Source: Cephalotus follicularis (taxonomy: Eukaryota > Streptophyta > Magnoliopsida > Oxalidales > Cephalotaceae). Taken from it: DNA of 64,000 nt. The DNA is taken from NCBI GenBank assembly GCA_001972305.1, contig BDDD01005207.1, forward strand, positions 1 through 64,000, given 5' to 3'. The stretch's first letter is position 1, and every line of letters starts with the position of its first letter. A model generated the notes under the pieces. It had not been told where the DNA came from and did no database searches. It saw nothing but the letters and a program-made list of their open reading frames with translations. Shown piece after piece: positions 47,846 through 60,600 of the stretch. The position numbers were made by a program, and so were the translations under genes.

Positions 47846-47968
47846 TATACCTTTAAAGAGTTATTTATTCAATAGCATATCTATAGATATCTGATTGACT
47901 TGAAAATTAGCAGGCACGATCTATGAAGATAATATGATATAACAAATTTGACCGTTATATAATGTTTA

Positions 47969-48601
47969 TGTGACACCCCGGACCCGGTGGAGGTCCGAGA
48001 CGTCACCTAAACTCATTCAGTTTCTTAATTCATAAGTCGGATACTAGTTAAAACCTATTTCGTATAACAAAAAACCATAAACTCTTTAAACTTTAATACA
48101 TGTGTGCATATATGTGTAATCATAAGCATATTTAGATAGAAAAGTTTTCTACCTAAGAATGAGGTTTGTTCTTGGATTCTAGGTTGAGAAAAGTAAGAAA
48201 GAACTCAAGTTCTTAGTCTATACAGCTTCAATCTTGTGTCAAACCATGTTTTGGTTAATCAAAACACATCCCCCTTTTGTTCTTGGTCCAAATCAATAGC
48301 AAAATGATGTATTTGGGTGAGTTTGATAAATAAAGGGAGTGAGGGGGGGAGATAGGCAGGTGAAGAATAGAGAAAATGAGAGTGTTAAAGTGTTCAGGAC
48401 TCTATTTATAGGTGTATCACTAATACCTACCCCATGCATAAATAATATTGTAAACAAACATAAAAACATAACTTATAGGTATTGGAAATACCCACATACC
48501 ATCGATAACCATATGCACAATCAACATCTCTAATATATGTATATCATGCCATATGATGCAATATATGTTAAAGCGAATAAGGATTATTTCGGGGCATTAC
48601 A
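47969..48601 (-). repeat. Chromovirus-type solo LTR (633 bp) in the split MITE
   Basis: Ends TGTGACACCCCGG...GGGGCATTACA, flanked by gttta at 47964-47968 and 48602-48606. No coding sequence inside. The minus orientation is inferred from the resemblance of its left end to the 3' ends of other chromovirus LTRs here. Confidence 0.85.
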
Positions 48602-48797
48602 GTTTATATATACCTTTAAAAAGTTACTTATTCAATAGCATACCTATAGATATCTGATTGACTTGAAAACTTATGAAAATGATCTATGAAGATAATAGAT
48701 CATGTTCAATTGCTGGATTTAAAAAATATAATTTACATATTAAGTTATTAAGAAAAATATCCAAATGTGAGTGACCATAGCACTCCTCAAAACTTTA

Positions 48798-49284
48798 TAT
48801 ACCTCTTATGCTGTAGCATCATAACTCTAATGTTGTAACATCACAGTTAATCAATCAATAAAGATATATAGAATACTAAAGAACATGAGCTCTTTAAGAT
48901 ATGTGAGATTTTTTAATAAAAATATATATATCTTGCAAATGTTATCCTACACATAAATATATGTTGTCTACTAATTTATTTATCCCACGTTGGTTAGTTC
49001 CTTTAGAGTTGATGTACTTTTGTGGGATTCGATTCTCCTTTAATTTAGAGAAATTTAGTGTATGTTTAGTACGTATTTTAGGTATAATTTTACTAATCTT
49101 AAATTTTGACGGCGTAAATTTATTTTTCGATTGTCAAAAATTTGTTTTCTTTTTTTTTTATTTATGAAAATACAGATAATATTACTGATTCGAATCACAT
49201 ATTACATATCATAGTTTATGAACGAAGGAATTTTTTTCATCCACCATAAAATTGAATCAATTTGTGTCGCATATCGAGCTAACT
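48798..49284. other. AT-rich spacer
   Basis: No gene or clear repeat recognised; short open frames here have no family resemblance. Confidence 0.5.
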
Positions 49285-50285
49285 GACGTTGTAACACCCC
49301 CGGTCGGGGACCGGGATGTCACATCTAACTAATCTTACGAAATCATATTAAGATAACTTATCTGTTATTCATAGCATTAAAAATCAAAGATTCAGAAAGG
49401 ACATCATATCTCAAATGTTATTTAAAAACCCTAAATAATCTCTAAAGGTCCACACATGACCAATATGGAAAAAAAACTGAAATAAGATAAATAAATACTA
49501 TATAATCTCCAAATTTTTGGGTGGAACACTCATCACGCTGTCCCCTGATGTCCCTGAATACCTGCCGCATGGAAAACAAAAACGCGACTGAGCAAACCTC
49601 ATTACGGATAAATAATATAAAACAGTTTACGAAAGTAAAACAATACGGATCATTTATGAAAACATAACAATTTATAAAACTGAAATCGGTAACTTTCGAA
49701 TAAAACTTCCAAAATAAACGTATGCATATAGGTTCACAAACCTTCATAAAACATATATATATTTTTTTGAGCATATTAATATGCAAAACCTTTCAAAATG
49801 ATGTATCATACTGAGAGATGCAATATTTATGTATAGCTAACAAACCCCGAATACGCAGCAAGCCACACAGGCGACACGTAATGGTACACAGATAGGTAAG
49901 GGACGTCCGGACATCCACATACCATGGGAATGATGTGTACAGCACCACACAATCAAACCCCAAACATACTAACATATATCCTAGGGCCGACCCATACGCC
50001 TCTATCAAAATCGGATCCAAATCCTCTCCGTAGGATATCAAAAAGAGACGTCGTGGACTAATCACATTGCCACAGATAGTGTCATGCTCCCGTGCCAGGC
50101 CTACAGCATGCCTATGGTACCCCCATAGGTGGTTTATTCCCAGTATTCAACCATTCAAAATAATGATGTTCATAAATCATTCAAACATATGCAGCTTTCA
50201 TATATAAAGCAAAATTTCTCAAATCTGAAAATCGTTTAGCAAACGATAATAATATATCAAACAACATTTTCATATTTTCTCGGGT

Positions 50286-50332
50286 CAAATCAAAATCAAA
50301 ATCAAAATCAAAATCAAAATCAAAATCAAAAC
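50286..50332. repeat. (CAAAAT)n microsatellite
   Basis: About seven tandem hexamer units, inside the solo LTR. Confidence 0.95.
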
Positions 50333-50869
50333 TCATTTAATATTGCCAAATGATTAAAAGAGATGATTATAAATAAAATTCATATTTTATTTATTTAACA
50401 TTAATACTACTAAAATTCCATATTTTTACTTATAAAATATATATGGAATTTATTTCAAATAAAATCGAAGGAACTTAATCAGAAACGAAAATCCGTACTC
50501 GTTCATAAAAATAATACTGAATTTGTTCCAAAAAGATCGAAATGAGATAACCAAGAACGAGAAATCCGTACCTTACATAATTACCAAAATAAACCTCAAC
50601 AGTTGCTCAAAATTCACTAGACAGCCCCTCGATTGATACCAAAATCTAAAAGATGCAAAACTAATCAAAATCAGAAATTGGAATTTCCTGCTAAAGCGTC
50701 GACGCTTCACAAAAACCAAGGAGGATGGCGTCGATGCTTTGCATGAATATTTGAGGGAAAACTTGGTTTAACAACACAGAGCATATACACTGCGTTTAAA
50801 ACAAAACAAAACAAAACAAAACAGAGTTCACTAATTTTCTGTGTAACTCCACTACTCTGCACACACCAT

Positions 50870-51127
50870 CTACACACACTGCCTACTCTTAACACAACAC
50901 ACACACACCCGCACACACTGCACAACACACACACACACACACACACACACTCAACACTGCCCACACTACACATCACACATACATTCACAATTAGACTACC
51001 CACAGCGACACAACACAGACGCATTCACTACACACACACACACACTGTCCACACTACACCGTCCACACTACACTACACACACACACACACTAACACAGCA
51101 CATACAACACAGCACTTACACACACAC
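50870..51127. repeat. CA-rich microsatellite region
   Basis: Interrupted (CA)n tracts, the longest at about 50927-50950, with derived 'cactacac' phrases. It produces Cys/Val-rich shadow frames on the minus strand that are not genes. Confidence 0.9.
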
Positions 51128-51348
51128 AAAGCATGCAACAACACTCACAGTTCGCTTGCTCACAAAACACCACACAGACACGCCTCGACATTTCACATGC
51201 AACCAGGGACATACACCGAGCAGCGTCAAGCAGCGACGGAGATAGTTAAGCAGGATGAAGGTTCCTGGCCTACCTCGTCGGCGCCTGAAGCCACACTGGT
51301 GGTACTCTGTACTGGGAAACCAAATCGTACCCAGTGCAGCAAAGGAGT

Positions 51349-53406
51349 TGTAACGCCCCAAATTTCATAAATAATTATTATGAAATTGGTGCGTGTACAG
51401 TTGTAATAAAACCGATAGAGGCTCGGAGTAATAAAAAGGCATTACGCATTTAAGTCGTAATTGTGTTAGCTAAGACGGCTAATAAAACCTATTTTTTAAT
51501 GCGCGACAATAAAGCCCAAATGCTCGTAATATTATTGTGATTATTTTGGTGGTTATTCGGATAATTTATGTCGCGATTCGCGGAAAAGTCGGGACCCATA
51601 CCTTAGTATTTTATCAGAAAATACTAAGGAGGAGACAAAAATGATAAAAGGAAGGGAGAGGGAGAGACACGGGCGCGTGTGCGCCCGTGCAAGAGAGAGA
51701 CGCAGGCGCTCTGTGCGCCTGTGCCAGAGAGAGAGAGAGAGAGAGAGAGTTTGGGAGAGAGAACGGCAGAGAGATCGGGAGAGGACGCCGGAGGTAGCTA
51801 CCGGACCGGGGGAGCGCGGCGGTCAACCCAGGCACGCCACCGACCGGTAACCTCTTCTCCTTTCTTCTCTTTTTCTTCTTTTTTCTTCTCCTTGCCGCCA
51901 CTATCGCGCCTTTTTCCCGGCGTTTCCCGGCGCCGTTAGCGTCGCGGGTGGGGTGGGTTATGGTGTAGGAGGTCTGCTCTACCCATTTCCACCACCGGTG
52001 AGGCGTGATTTGGCCGGAATCAGCCTGAATGGCTTGACTGAGTCGACTCAACGAGTCGACTCACTGCCGCCTTGGACCGCACTTTTGGCGCTGAGTCTTG
52101 GCGAGTCACGGGCATGGGTGTGTAGGACTGGTGAATGTGTGGCATTTTTGGGTGGTGATCGGACCTGTGGAGGTCCGTCGAGTTGACTCAGTGAGTCACG
52201 ACTCACTGTCGGCCGTGGCGCGGCGTTCGGCGCCGATTCCCGGCGAGTCTTGACCGGTTTTGAGTAGGCCATTCAATGTGGAACCCGTTGATGGGTGTTT
52301 CGCCGCCTGGTTGTGTCGGTCGGAATCCGGCCGGCGTTTCGGCGACGGAAATGTTTTGTGTGTCGAACATAACGAAAATGTGTTGTATGTGCAGTGTGTG
52401 AGTGGCCATTGGATTTGGCATTGTGGAACTGATCAATCGACAAGAACCGGCTTCGGTTCAACGGTTATCGAAAAGGTTCGGCAATTGAACGTGCAGCTCG
52501 ACTGTACGGTTGTTACTGCTGTAACAGGTAGAGGACTTTGTAAATGTGGTTTGAGTTCAATTATAATGAATGTTACTTGATGAAATGCATGCATATCGTG
52601 TCTTGGAATGATTGTGGGCTGTGGATTGTGAATTGTGTGTTTGTGTTACGGTTGCTATGGATAGTTAACCCGCTATGCATATTGTGTGTTACGATGATTG
52701 TAGATCGGATTGCATGCGTTGTATGCCTTGAACTCGATCGGTTTTGAGACATGTTGAAGGAACCATGTTTTGGTTCGCTCAACCGTCGACGCTTAGGGAA
52801 GAAGCGTCGACGCTATAGATTGTCATACGGAGAACGAGTCCTGATTCGCGATAAACGTCGACGCTTAGAGATAACGTCGACGCTATGATTCGTTGTGTGT
52901 TAGAATGGATCGTTCTGAGTTTTGCATTCATCACATAGCATTCTTTATCGTTGACCCCAAATCATGTTTATAACTTAGCCGAGTGAGGACAAAGGCTAAC
53001 CCCCTACAATTTCAGATTGATTTCAGGTTGATGCAGCGGATTGTCCCCCTACAATTTCAGATTGATTTCAGGTTGATGCAGCGGATTGTTATCATTGAGC
53101 TCCGTGGAGCGAATGGAGTTTTATACTGTTTTTACTTTTGAGAAACGCTAGTGGATCATTGTAATAAATGAACCGATGTATTAATGAATATTGTTCACGC
53201 TCCGTTTGTGGGCAGTTAACTTTGATGTTTATTGTTGTAGCATGTAGTATGGGATGCATGTTACGTTATAATTCGGCTTATATTTAAATGCTTCCGCAAG
53301 TTGTTAATGGATATGGAAAGTTTTAAATTTATGGTAAATTGCATAAGCCGGATTTATATGTTGATTGCCACCACTATATATGTTGTTTGTGGAACGGGGT
53401 GTGACA
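51349..53406 (+). repeat. Nested chromovirus-type solo LTR (2058 bp)
   Basis: TGTAACGCCCC...GGGGTGTGACA, flanked by ggagt (51344-51348 and 53407-53411), inside the LTR at 49290-54213. It carries a GA microsatellite at 51730-51755, GC-rich leader-like sequence, two pairs of GTCGACG motifs (52784-52885) and a 46-bp tandem duplication (about 52998-53090). It inserted after the outer LTR did. Confidence 0.85.
52998..53090. repeat. 46-bp tandem dimer
   Basis: Two perfect copies of a unit starting ccccctacaatttcagattg, in the nested solo LTR. Confidence 0.9.
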
Positions 53407-54218
53407 GGAGTGTAGCAAACACAACCCAGAAAAGGATGACCAATCAAGCCACAGTGGTGTTCAACAAATAGAGAACTAAGCCAGATTAACATAACTTATA
53501 GATATAATGCCCGACTGTTGAAAAAAAAAGCATAACAGAACAAAAAGGAAAAACATGCAGGTGATGGTTAAGCTTAAAGGGAGGGACGAAAATCAATCCC
53601 TTGCATGTTCAGTGGTCCATACTAAAGGAAAGCCAGAAAACCAACCTGAATGACGCCGAACCGTGGGAGAAAACTCAAGAAAGTCCTCCCGAGCTATGCA
53701 GCTATGGCGTCCAGACGAAGAAAGAAGATGAGAGGAAGAAGAGAGATAGAAGAAGTTGGCTGGTGGCGGCTTAGCAAACAAAACGTGTGTGAGAGAGAGA
53801 TAAAAACGGGAGAGATAGGAAAGTGAGAGATTTTTTTTGGGAGAGATAAGGAAATAAAGAGAGATTATAGGAAATAAAAAGGGAGAGGGGGTTGACGCAG
53901 GAGAGGGTAAGTGAGAGACGGGAGGAAGGGAAAAGAGAGAGAGAGAAGGAGAGAGAAAAGGTGGTTGATTTTAAAAAGGATTTTTGGTATTTTTAAAATA
54001 ATAAAAGAATAATAATTGTTTTAAAAATAATTTTTTTATACATATAAGTACACACCTACTAACAAACGTCCAATGGCTCGAGGCTAGAATCAATTTAGCC
54101 CAGCCAAGGACAAAACCAAAATGGTAATTCACATACCAAAATAAATAAGCAGTCCACAAAAAAAATAGCTTAAAGATGCCAGAAAAATTTTATACAGAAA
54201 ACGGGGTATTACAGACGT

Positions 54219-55970
54219 ACAACTTTCTTACTATCCCTACGAACTACATTGAAAGAAACTGAAATAAATTTAAGACATAAACTTAAAATATCAGTCATCC
54301 GATGTCAAATAATAATTGTGTTAAACTTAGTTTTTGCCACTGTTAGCAAGAATTCCTAGTTTCGTCTATGTGATGGATGATGCATAAGGGAGATAGTTTC
54401 TTAACTTGATTAATTATAATAAAAATCTGTAAATGAGCCCTCGTGCACACGCAAATGACGTTGTTAAGTGAGACATCATCGTTTGATTTTTTTTAGTAAG
54501 TCAGCGCCAAAGGTTTTGGCCCTACGTTGACTTAAAAATTTTTTGATAAGTAGTTAGAGATATCTGATTGACTTGAAAATTGACATGCATTATATACATA
54601 TATGGAACATCAAATTTAAATATTGAATTTGTAAAATATAAATAATAAATTAAAAAATTCTGATTTGCAGGATGTTGATACACCGTCACATGGTCAAATA
54701 TATTTTTGGATGTTTATATTGGGTTAACGATATCTAATGCCTTCATCAAGTGAGACTGCTTTAGTCTCGGATAAAGCTACACCTATTATGATAATGTATG
54801 TAACAATATATTTTAGAATAATATGGATCCGCAAGGTTTGCCTAGTAAAGTATGCAACAATATGAAGTAATGTGTAAAATACCCTAAAAATCCAAATTTA
54901 TAAAATTTATTGTTTATATTATGTACATCTAACTGTTAGATTTGATATTTTACACACACACATACATATATATATATATAAAATTTTAAACTAATTACAT
55001 ATTTCTAACTGTTTTAAATATATAAATTAAATTTCATTCGTAAAAAAAAATATAGTCAATGTTTCATAAAAAAAAAAATTAAGTCTGTCCAATGTCACAT
55101 CGACGTTATTTGACGCTAAATAACTTTAAAAAAAATTAAAACGAAACCATCATACTTAAACGGGTGGTGCCGTTTTACCGGGCACACGCAAGCTGATGTC
55201 TGGTGGACCGCGATCATAACGGTTTGGCATAATTTTTCTTTCTCCAATAATATTAAAAAAGAAAATTAAGCAAGTATTAGTTCATTCTAAAGACTGGTCA
55301 GAGAAGAGATTACATAAAGATGAATAAATATAAGTTTTAAAAGTTAGTTGATTTGACACTTGACATAATGATACTGATGTGGCAAAAACACCCTCCGTTC
55401 ATTTCAATGCTCATGGCGAAGATGTTGCCAAAAATGGAATAGATATTATAAAGATAAACTTTTAGGCGCACTTAGACACAATGTGCAGGGACGGAGTCAG
55501 CGGGTGTCTGAAGGTGTTTAACATCTCTAAAATGAGTTTTGGGTTCTTCACGTTATCACTCATAAATCCAATCAATATCAAAAATGGTTTTAGTTTGACA
55601 CACTCAATTAAAATAAAAAAACCATTCTTAACTCCGCCCTCCACGTGGCTTTCAGATTATGGCCCACGATTTGTCTTTTTGCTTAAGTTGTTATATATTC
55701 AGATATGACGTTCAGTTTGTCCAATATGAGAATGAGACAAAGTGGTGACCAAATTAATAAAAAAAACTTCCCCAAATATGGTTGCTTAAGTACAATATAT
55801 AAGCAGCTTGCCTATCCAGTTATCCAATACGAGAGGTAGAAGACGTGATAATTTTATTTGTACTAAATCTATACACCAACTCGTTTATTTGTCTCATGCG
55901 ATAGCTTATTTTTAGCTAACGTGTTTTTTCTATAAATGGAAGGCTGAAAATTATGTCTGATGAGATTTTT
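54219..55970. other. AT-rich intergenic DNA with MITE pieces
   Basis: MITE-core-like sequences at about 54545-54660 ('agatatctgattgacttgaa') and 54890-55060 ('catctaactgttagatttga'), a TA microsatellite near 54967-54982, and a hAT-end-like 'cagggacggagtcagc' near 55486. No gene seen. Confidence 0.5.
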
Positions 55971-55972
55971 AT

Positions 55973-56196
55973 AGAAGTTACACCAAAGAATAAAGGATAT
56001 ACCATTCGGTTGACTTCTACAACGAGCTCGTTTTTTGTGAGCTCCAGATAAGCATCTTAGTATTTTTCAAATATGTGGTTATATAGAAGTTACACTAAAG
56101 AATAAAGGATATACCATTCGGATGACTTCTACAACGAGCTCTCATTTTTTGTGAGTTCCAGATAAGCTTCTTAGTATTTTTCAAATATCTGGTTAT
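55973..56196. repeat. ~112-bp tandem dimer
   Basis: The unit 'agaagttacaccaaagaata...' recurs from 56085 with a few substitutions. Non-coding. Confidence 0.9.
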
Positions 56197-56640
56197 GACT
56201 ACGTTATTTTACATATTTGATAACATGTTATAAATAAGTAATAAGCTTTTTTTATAACAAATTTAGTAAAATATGTAATCAGACAATAAACCACAACGAA
56301 ATAATATAAATGTGCAATAAAATCAGTAAATTTTGTAACATATCAATAAATCTCAACTAATACTTGTAAACAATACAATCATAACGTAAAAATCAACTAT
56401 TACGATAAAGTGTAACCGTAAATGTAAAATTTAAACTAAAAAAGTAAAATTTATAATTAAAAACAAAAATATAATAATTTTGATAAAGTGTAACAAGTAT
56501 TGTAAATTATAATAAATATAGTAAAATATAACAAAAACAGTAATATTATACGCAGTTCTATAATTTGACAAACAATAAAGTTTTTTAAAAAAACTTGTAA
56601 AAACATTAGCACTATAGTAACCTTCAAACAAAATAGTAAA
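56197..56640. other. AT-rich spacer before element E
   Basis: Rich in 'gtaaaatttaa/aacaataaa' phrases; nothing recognised. Element E begins at 56641. Confidence 0.5.
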
Positions 56641-57193
56641 TGTTGATGCAGAAAATCTTCCTTCAACAGTACCTTACGTGGAGAGTTTTGATTTGTATTG
56701 GAAATGCTGGAATCAGTCCGAGAAAGAGCGTTTGGTGGTTGATGATCCCTGCACAATAAGAACACAAAGGTTGAAGGTCCAAGAGGTTGTTCTCCCGAGG
56801 ACACTCTGACGCTCAAGTTAGTAATTGCATAGAGAATACTAGGTTTTTTTGAGTGCTAAAGTGGCTGACCAGGTTGAAGTCGTTTGATTTTGTATTTATA
56901 GACCTCCAGTGTAACTGTTGAATGTAGAAATAGGAGTTGATGGTTGCCCCTAAGGAAAATGTCCGAGGAGCCCGGGCATTTCCCTTGATCTCCGCCGGAT
57001 TTGGTGGTCTTTTCCCTTTTGGATGTGGCGCCGTGCACGTCTCTGGTCGTGGGTTGGCAACGCCTGAGGATAGCGGCGCTTTAAAGGTTTAAATTTATAG
57101 TGTCAGGCCACGTGCCCAGGCCTTGGAATGACACATGCCGACCTCTCCTGGGGGCACGTGCCATTATGCTTAAAAAGGAATTTTTCCATATCA
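56641..57193 (-). repeat. 3' LTR of element E
   Basis: 553 bp, TGTTGATGCAG...ATATCA, shorter than the LTRs of C (877 bp) and A (948 bp) but sharing their start, end and minus-strand TATA candidate (near 56893-56901). Inner flank: tatgccccctggtcc, the polypurine tract complement. Confidence 0.8.
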
Positions 57194-57631
57194 TATGCCC
57201 CCTGGTCCTTCTCCTCTGGTTTTGGCAAAGGAGGAGGAGCAGAGTTGGGAGTAATAACCCAGGCAGAGCTCCATTGAAGGATCGACCCTGGGCTGACCAG
57301 GGGAAGAGGAGAAGTAGGCTTGTGAGGCCTCAAGTGGGGCCTTACTCTTTGTAGATAAGTCAGACCCAATCCTTATGTGGGCCCAACCTTATAACCCATA
57401 CCACTTGTTGATAAGATGTGGCGTGACAGATGTCCTTTTGCGCCATACTTCTTTAATGAACTCTCATCATTGCGCCGTAACTTACGAATTTCATACGCCT
57501 GATACTTCGGTGACCACGCATAACCCTTAGCTTGCCGCTCCTGATTTGACAGGAGGATCTCCACCATTGAAAGCAACTGGGATCTACGGTCCAGATCAGT
57601 TCCTAAGGTCTTTAAATATCCCCTTCCCCCT

Positions 57632-60600
57632 TTGGGGATGTTCTTTACGCATTCACAATCCCTAAAAACAAAAGATTTCTTGAATCCCTTGTTCTCCCAA
57701 TCTTCAAACTCAACAACCTCGCCTTCTTCTTCAATCAAATTCCAAGGTGAACAGCTTTTCTCAATTTTGATTTACCTATTGCTTGATTCCTATGACCACT
57801 TCGTCTTCGTCTTCCTCTCTCTCTCTCAAAAAACAAAGACAAGAACAAAAAAAACAAAAAGAATAAAAAAAAACAAAAAAAAGATAACAAGGAAAACAAA
57901 GGGGAAAATAAAAAAAAAAAAACCCAAAAAAAAGAAGGGGAAAAAGAAGAATACAATAAAAGGAAACCCAAAAATAAAGACAAAGGGAACAGAAAACAAG
58001 TCGTTAGGATCGACTTTGAAAAGACAAAGATGGATTTGAAGAAGCTGGCGGAGCTAGTCAGTGAATATTGCATCCCCGACAGTTTGGATTTGGAGATCCC
58101 ATCTGATTCTAGGACGGTCACTGAGAGCAAGCCAGCTACTTTGTAGTGTTTCAAGAGGCCCTGGTGCACGGGTTGAGGCTTCCCCTGATTCCCTTTGCTA
58201 GGGCTGTCCTCGAGCATTACCAGCTCCATCCATTAGTGCTCAAGGTGCAATCTTGAAGATTTATAATTGAGTTTCTAGCGAGGTGCCTGGAGTGTGGGGT
58301 GACTGCCAAAGTGAAGCTATTCAAGGAATTCCACCTCTTGAACGCCTCCCCAACCAAACGCGGCTACTACTTCAAAGCCAGAGCAAAGATCGTCAGGCTG
58401 TTAGCCGAGAACACTAGGACAGTCAAGCACTGGAGGGAGAAGTATTTTATGATCAAGAACCTCCCAAACTTCATTACTTGCCCCTAGAGTGACTCCATGG
58501 ACACGGTGCACTTGAACCAGAGGACAACGCTGTCTGAAAATGAGAAGACCGATTTGGGGAAGCTTCTGGAACTTGCCCCCGAGGAAGTAGCAACCGTGGT
58601 CTCTGAGATCCACCTGCGAAATCTTGTGCTAAGCATGACCCCAGGGCATAGGATCTACCCTGGTCTGGCTGTGGGGATCCCCTTGGGGATAGAGAGAGAG
58701 GGGGACCAGGACATCCGAGGTGAACTTGCACCATCGGGCACTGTTGAAGGGGAGAGCCGTGCTTTGCTTTCCTCTGGAGTCTTGCATTACTGTTATTATT
58801 TTTTGTTTTTCTTTGTCCCCTGCTCTGACTATCTTTCTTACTGCTCTTCTTTGCTTTTATGCAGCGATGACAAGCCAAGAATCAGCTCTGGATGCTGTCA
58901 GGTCTGCCCGGGAGCAGGTCAGGGCACATAACCCCTAGGAGCAAAGGTGGGAGGCTGCACAGAAAAAAGAGACTCTCATGAAGAAGAAAGCTTCCAAGAA
59001 GACCGCTGCTGGGGTTCCAATGGGGGGGTGCCGAGGTGGCCGCTGAAAAGGCCAGGGCACATGAGTGTGCCAGGAGAAAGGCCGAGGAGGCCAAGGCCAG
59101 GGCTGAGGAGAGAGCTCGAAAGGACGCCGAGGAGGCAAGGGCCAGGGCTGTGGCGGCCGAGGAAGACAGGGCCAGAGCTGTGGTCGAAGCGGCCAGGGTC
59201 AGGATTGTGGACCCCGGGGTCAAGGCCGTGGTGACGGCTGGGGCCAGTGTGGCCGTTGGGGCCAGGACTGAGGAGCGGAGGGCTGAGATTGCCCGGGGGA
59301 AGCAGACTGTTGTCGATGATCTCGACCATCCGTCGAGGAGGTAGAGGACGAAGGGGGAAGAAGCTCCTAGGGCTGAACCCATTGAGGAGGGCCCCCAGGA
59401 CCCCGCCATGGCATACCCCGCCAAAGAGATGAATCAAATTACTAAGATCCTTGCAAGGCTTGGCAGAACTGGTGTGAATCTGAAGATGGCGGGGGTCGCT
59501 GTTCAATTGGGCAAGGCTGGCCTCTTCCCCCCATGAGGTGGAGTTGAGAAAAGACTGGGACATCCCCCACCTGTGGATCCACCTCTTCCAAAGCGGCTTC
59601 AGGGTTAGTGAATTTTTTCTGACTCTTGACATCATTGGCTCTTCTACTCTCCCCTAACTATACATTCTTCTTTTCAGCTGATGAATGATGCCTAGCTTGC
59701 CATGGAGAGGACTGACCAGGAGAGGACCCTGCTGGAGCATATAGGGGCTGAGAACGCTGAGTTCAAGAGGAGGGAGGATGTGCTGAAGGCCCAACTCGAG
59801 GATGTGATCAGTGTCTAGAAGGGCCTCACTGTTGAGAAGGACAAAGCCCTTGAGGATCTGGCCCGCGAGAAGAGGATAAGGCAGGCTGCTGTCGATAAGA
59901 TCGCTCTTCTTGAATAAAAGGTGAAGACCTACGGCAACAAGTTTGCTGAATACAAGGAACTTGAGAGGGTAAGGACCAGAGATGCCGAGGAGAGGGATGT
60001 CCTTGACTTCAAGGCTTCCACGGAGTTTCAGGAGGCTATGGACAAGGCTATGGAGAACTTCAGGACTTCTCTGAAGTTTCAAGAGGCTCAAGCCAAGGCC
60101 GTGGAGACCTACAAGACTTCCATGGAATTCCAAGAGGCCAAGGCCAGGACAGTGGAGAACTTCATGTCATCGGAGGACTTCAACAAAGAGGTATTCAAGA
60201 AGTCTGACGTTCTCTTTCGTCGGGGGTTTTACTCTTGTCAAAATATGGTCAAGTTTAACCCTGAACTTCCACTGGAGTCTATCATCTGTGGGCCTCAGGT
60301 GAATGAATATGACTTCATCCCTGATGGAGTCGACGAAGCTGAGGAGAGGGCCTTCCAAGCCTCTGACGATGGTCAAAACCCAGCTTGGGACCCTGAGTGG
60401 GAGCCTGAGGGGCGCGATGTTATCATGTTCCTTGGAGCTACTGGGGAGCCTGACGCTGAGCCCCGGGATGTAGAACCCCTCTCTACACTCCTCGCTGAGA
60501 CCTCTGGCTCTGACCCCCTGGTCATGGAACCTACACCTGGGCTCGTGGCCATGGATCCTCCTCCTTTGCCAACAGATCCAACTCCCCAAGATCCTCCTCC

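Larger units (their letters stand above)
39555..48788. mobile_element. MULE-type MITE (~0.5 kb) split by later insertions
   Basis: Terminal repeats ggggagtgctatggtcac (left) and, inverted, gaggagtgctatggtcac (right) are flanked by an exact 9-bp duplication, aaaacttta (39546-39554 and 48789-48797), the Mutator-superfamily length. MITE sequence occupies 39555-39752, 47851-47968 and 48607-48788; the rest is TAT element C and a solo LTR. The second and third pieces share a ~120-bp segment (starting 'cctttaaa'), so the MITE had an internal direct repeat. Its inner core matches the other MITEs in the window. Confidence 0.85.
49290..54213 (-). repeat. Chromovirus-type solo LTR carrying a nested solo LTR
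   Basis: TGTAACACCCCCGG at the left and CGGGGTATTACA at the right, flanked by gacgt (49285-49289 and 54214-54218). Excluding the nested 2058-bp LTR and its duplicated 5 bp, it is about 2.86 kb. The minus orientation follows from the end sequences. Interior: 'caaaat' and CA microsatellites and purine-rich leader-like DNA at 53790-53960 that mirrors the CT-rich leader of the LTR at 26101. No coding region, so probably a solo LTR. Confidence 0.8.

Noticed and set aside
50707-51024. Cys/Val-rich minus-strand open frame resembling a small secreted protein
   Set aside because: It is the translation of a CA microsatellite inside a solo LTR.
57632-58229. Lys-rich plus-strand and Phe/Leu-rich minus-strand open frames that could suggest a basic or membrane protein
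   Set aside because: Both come from an A-rich low-complexity tract; only the retroelement gene context is supported.
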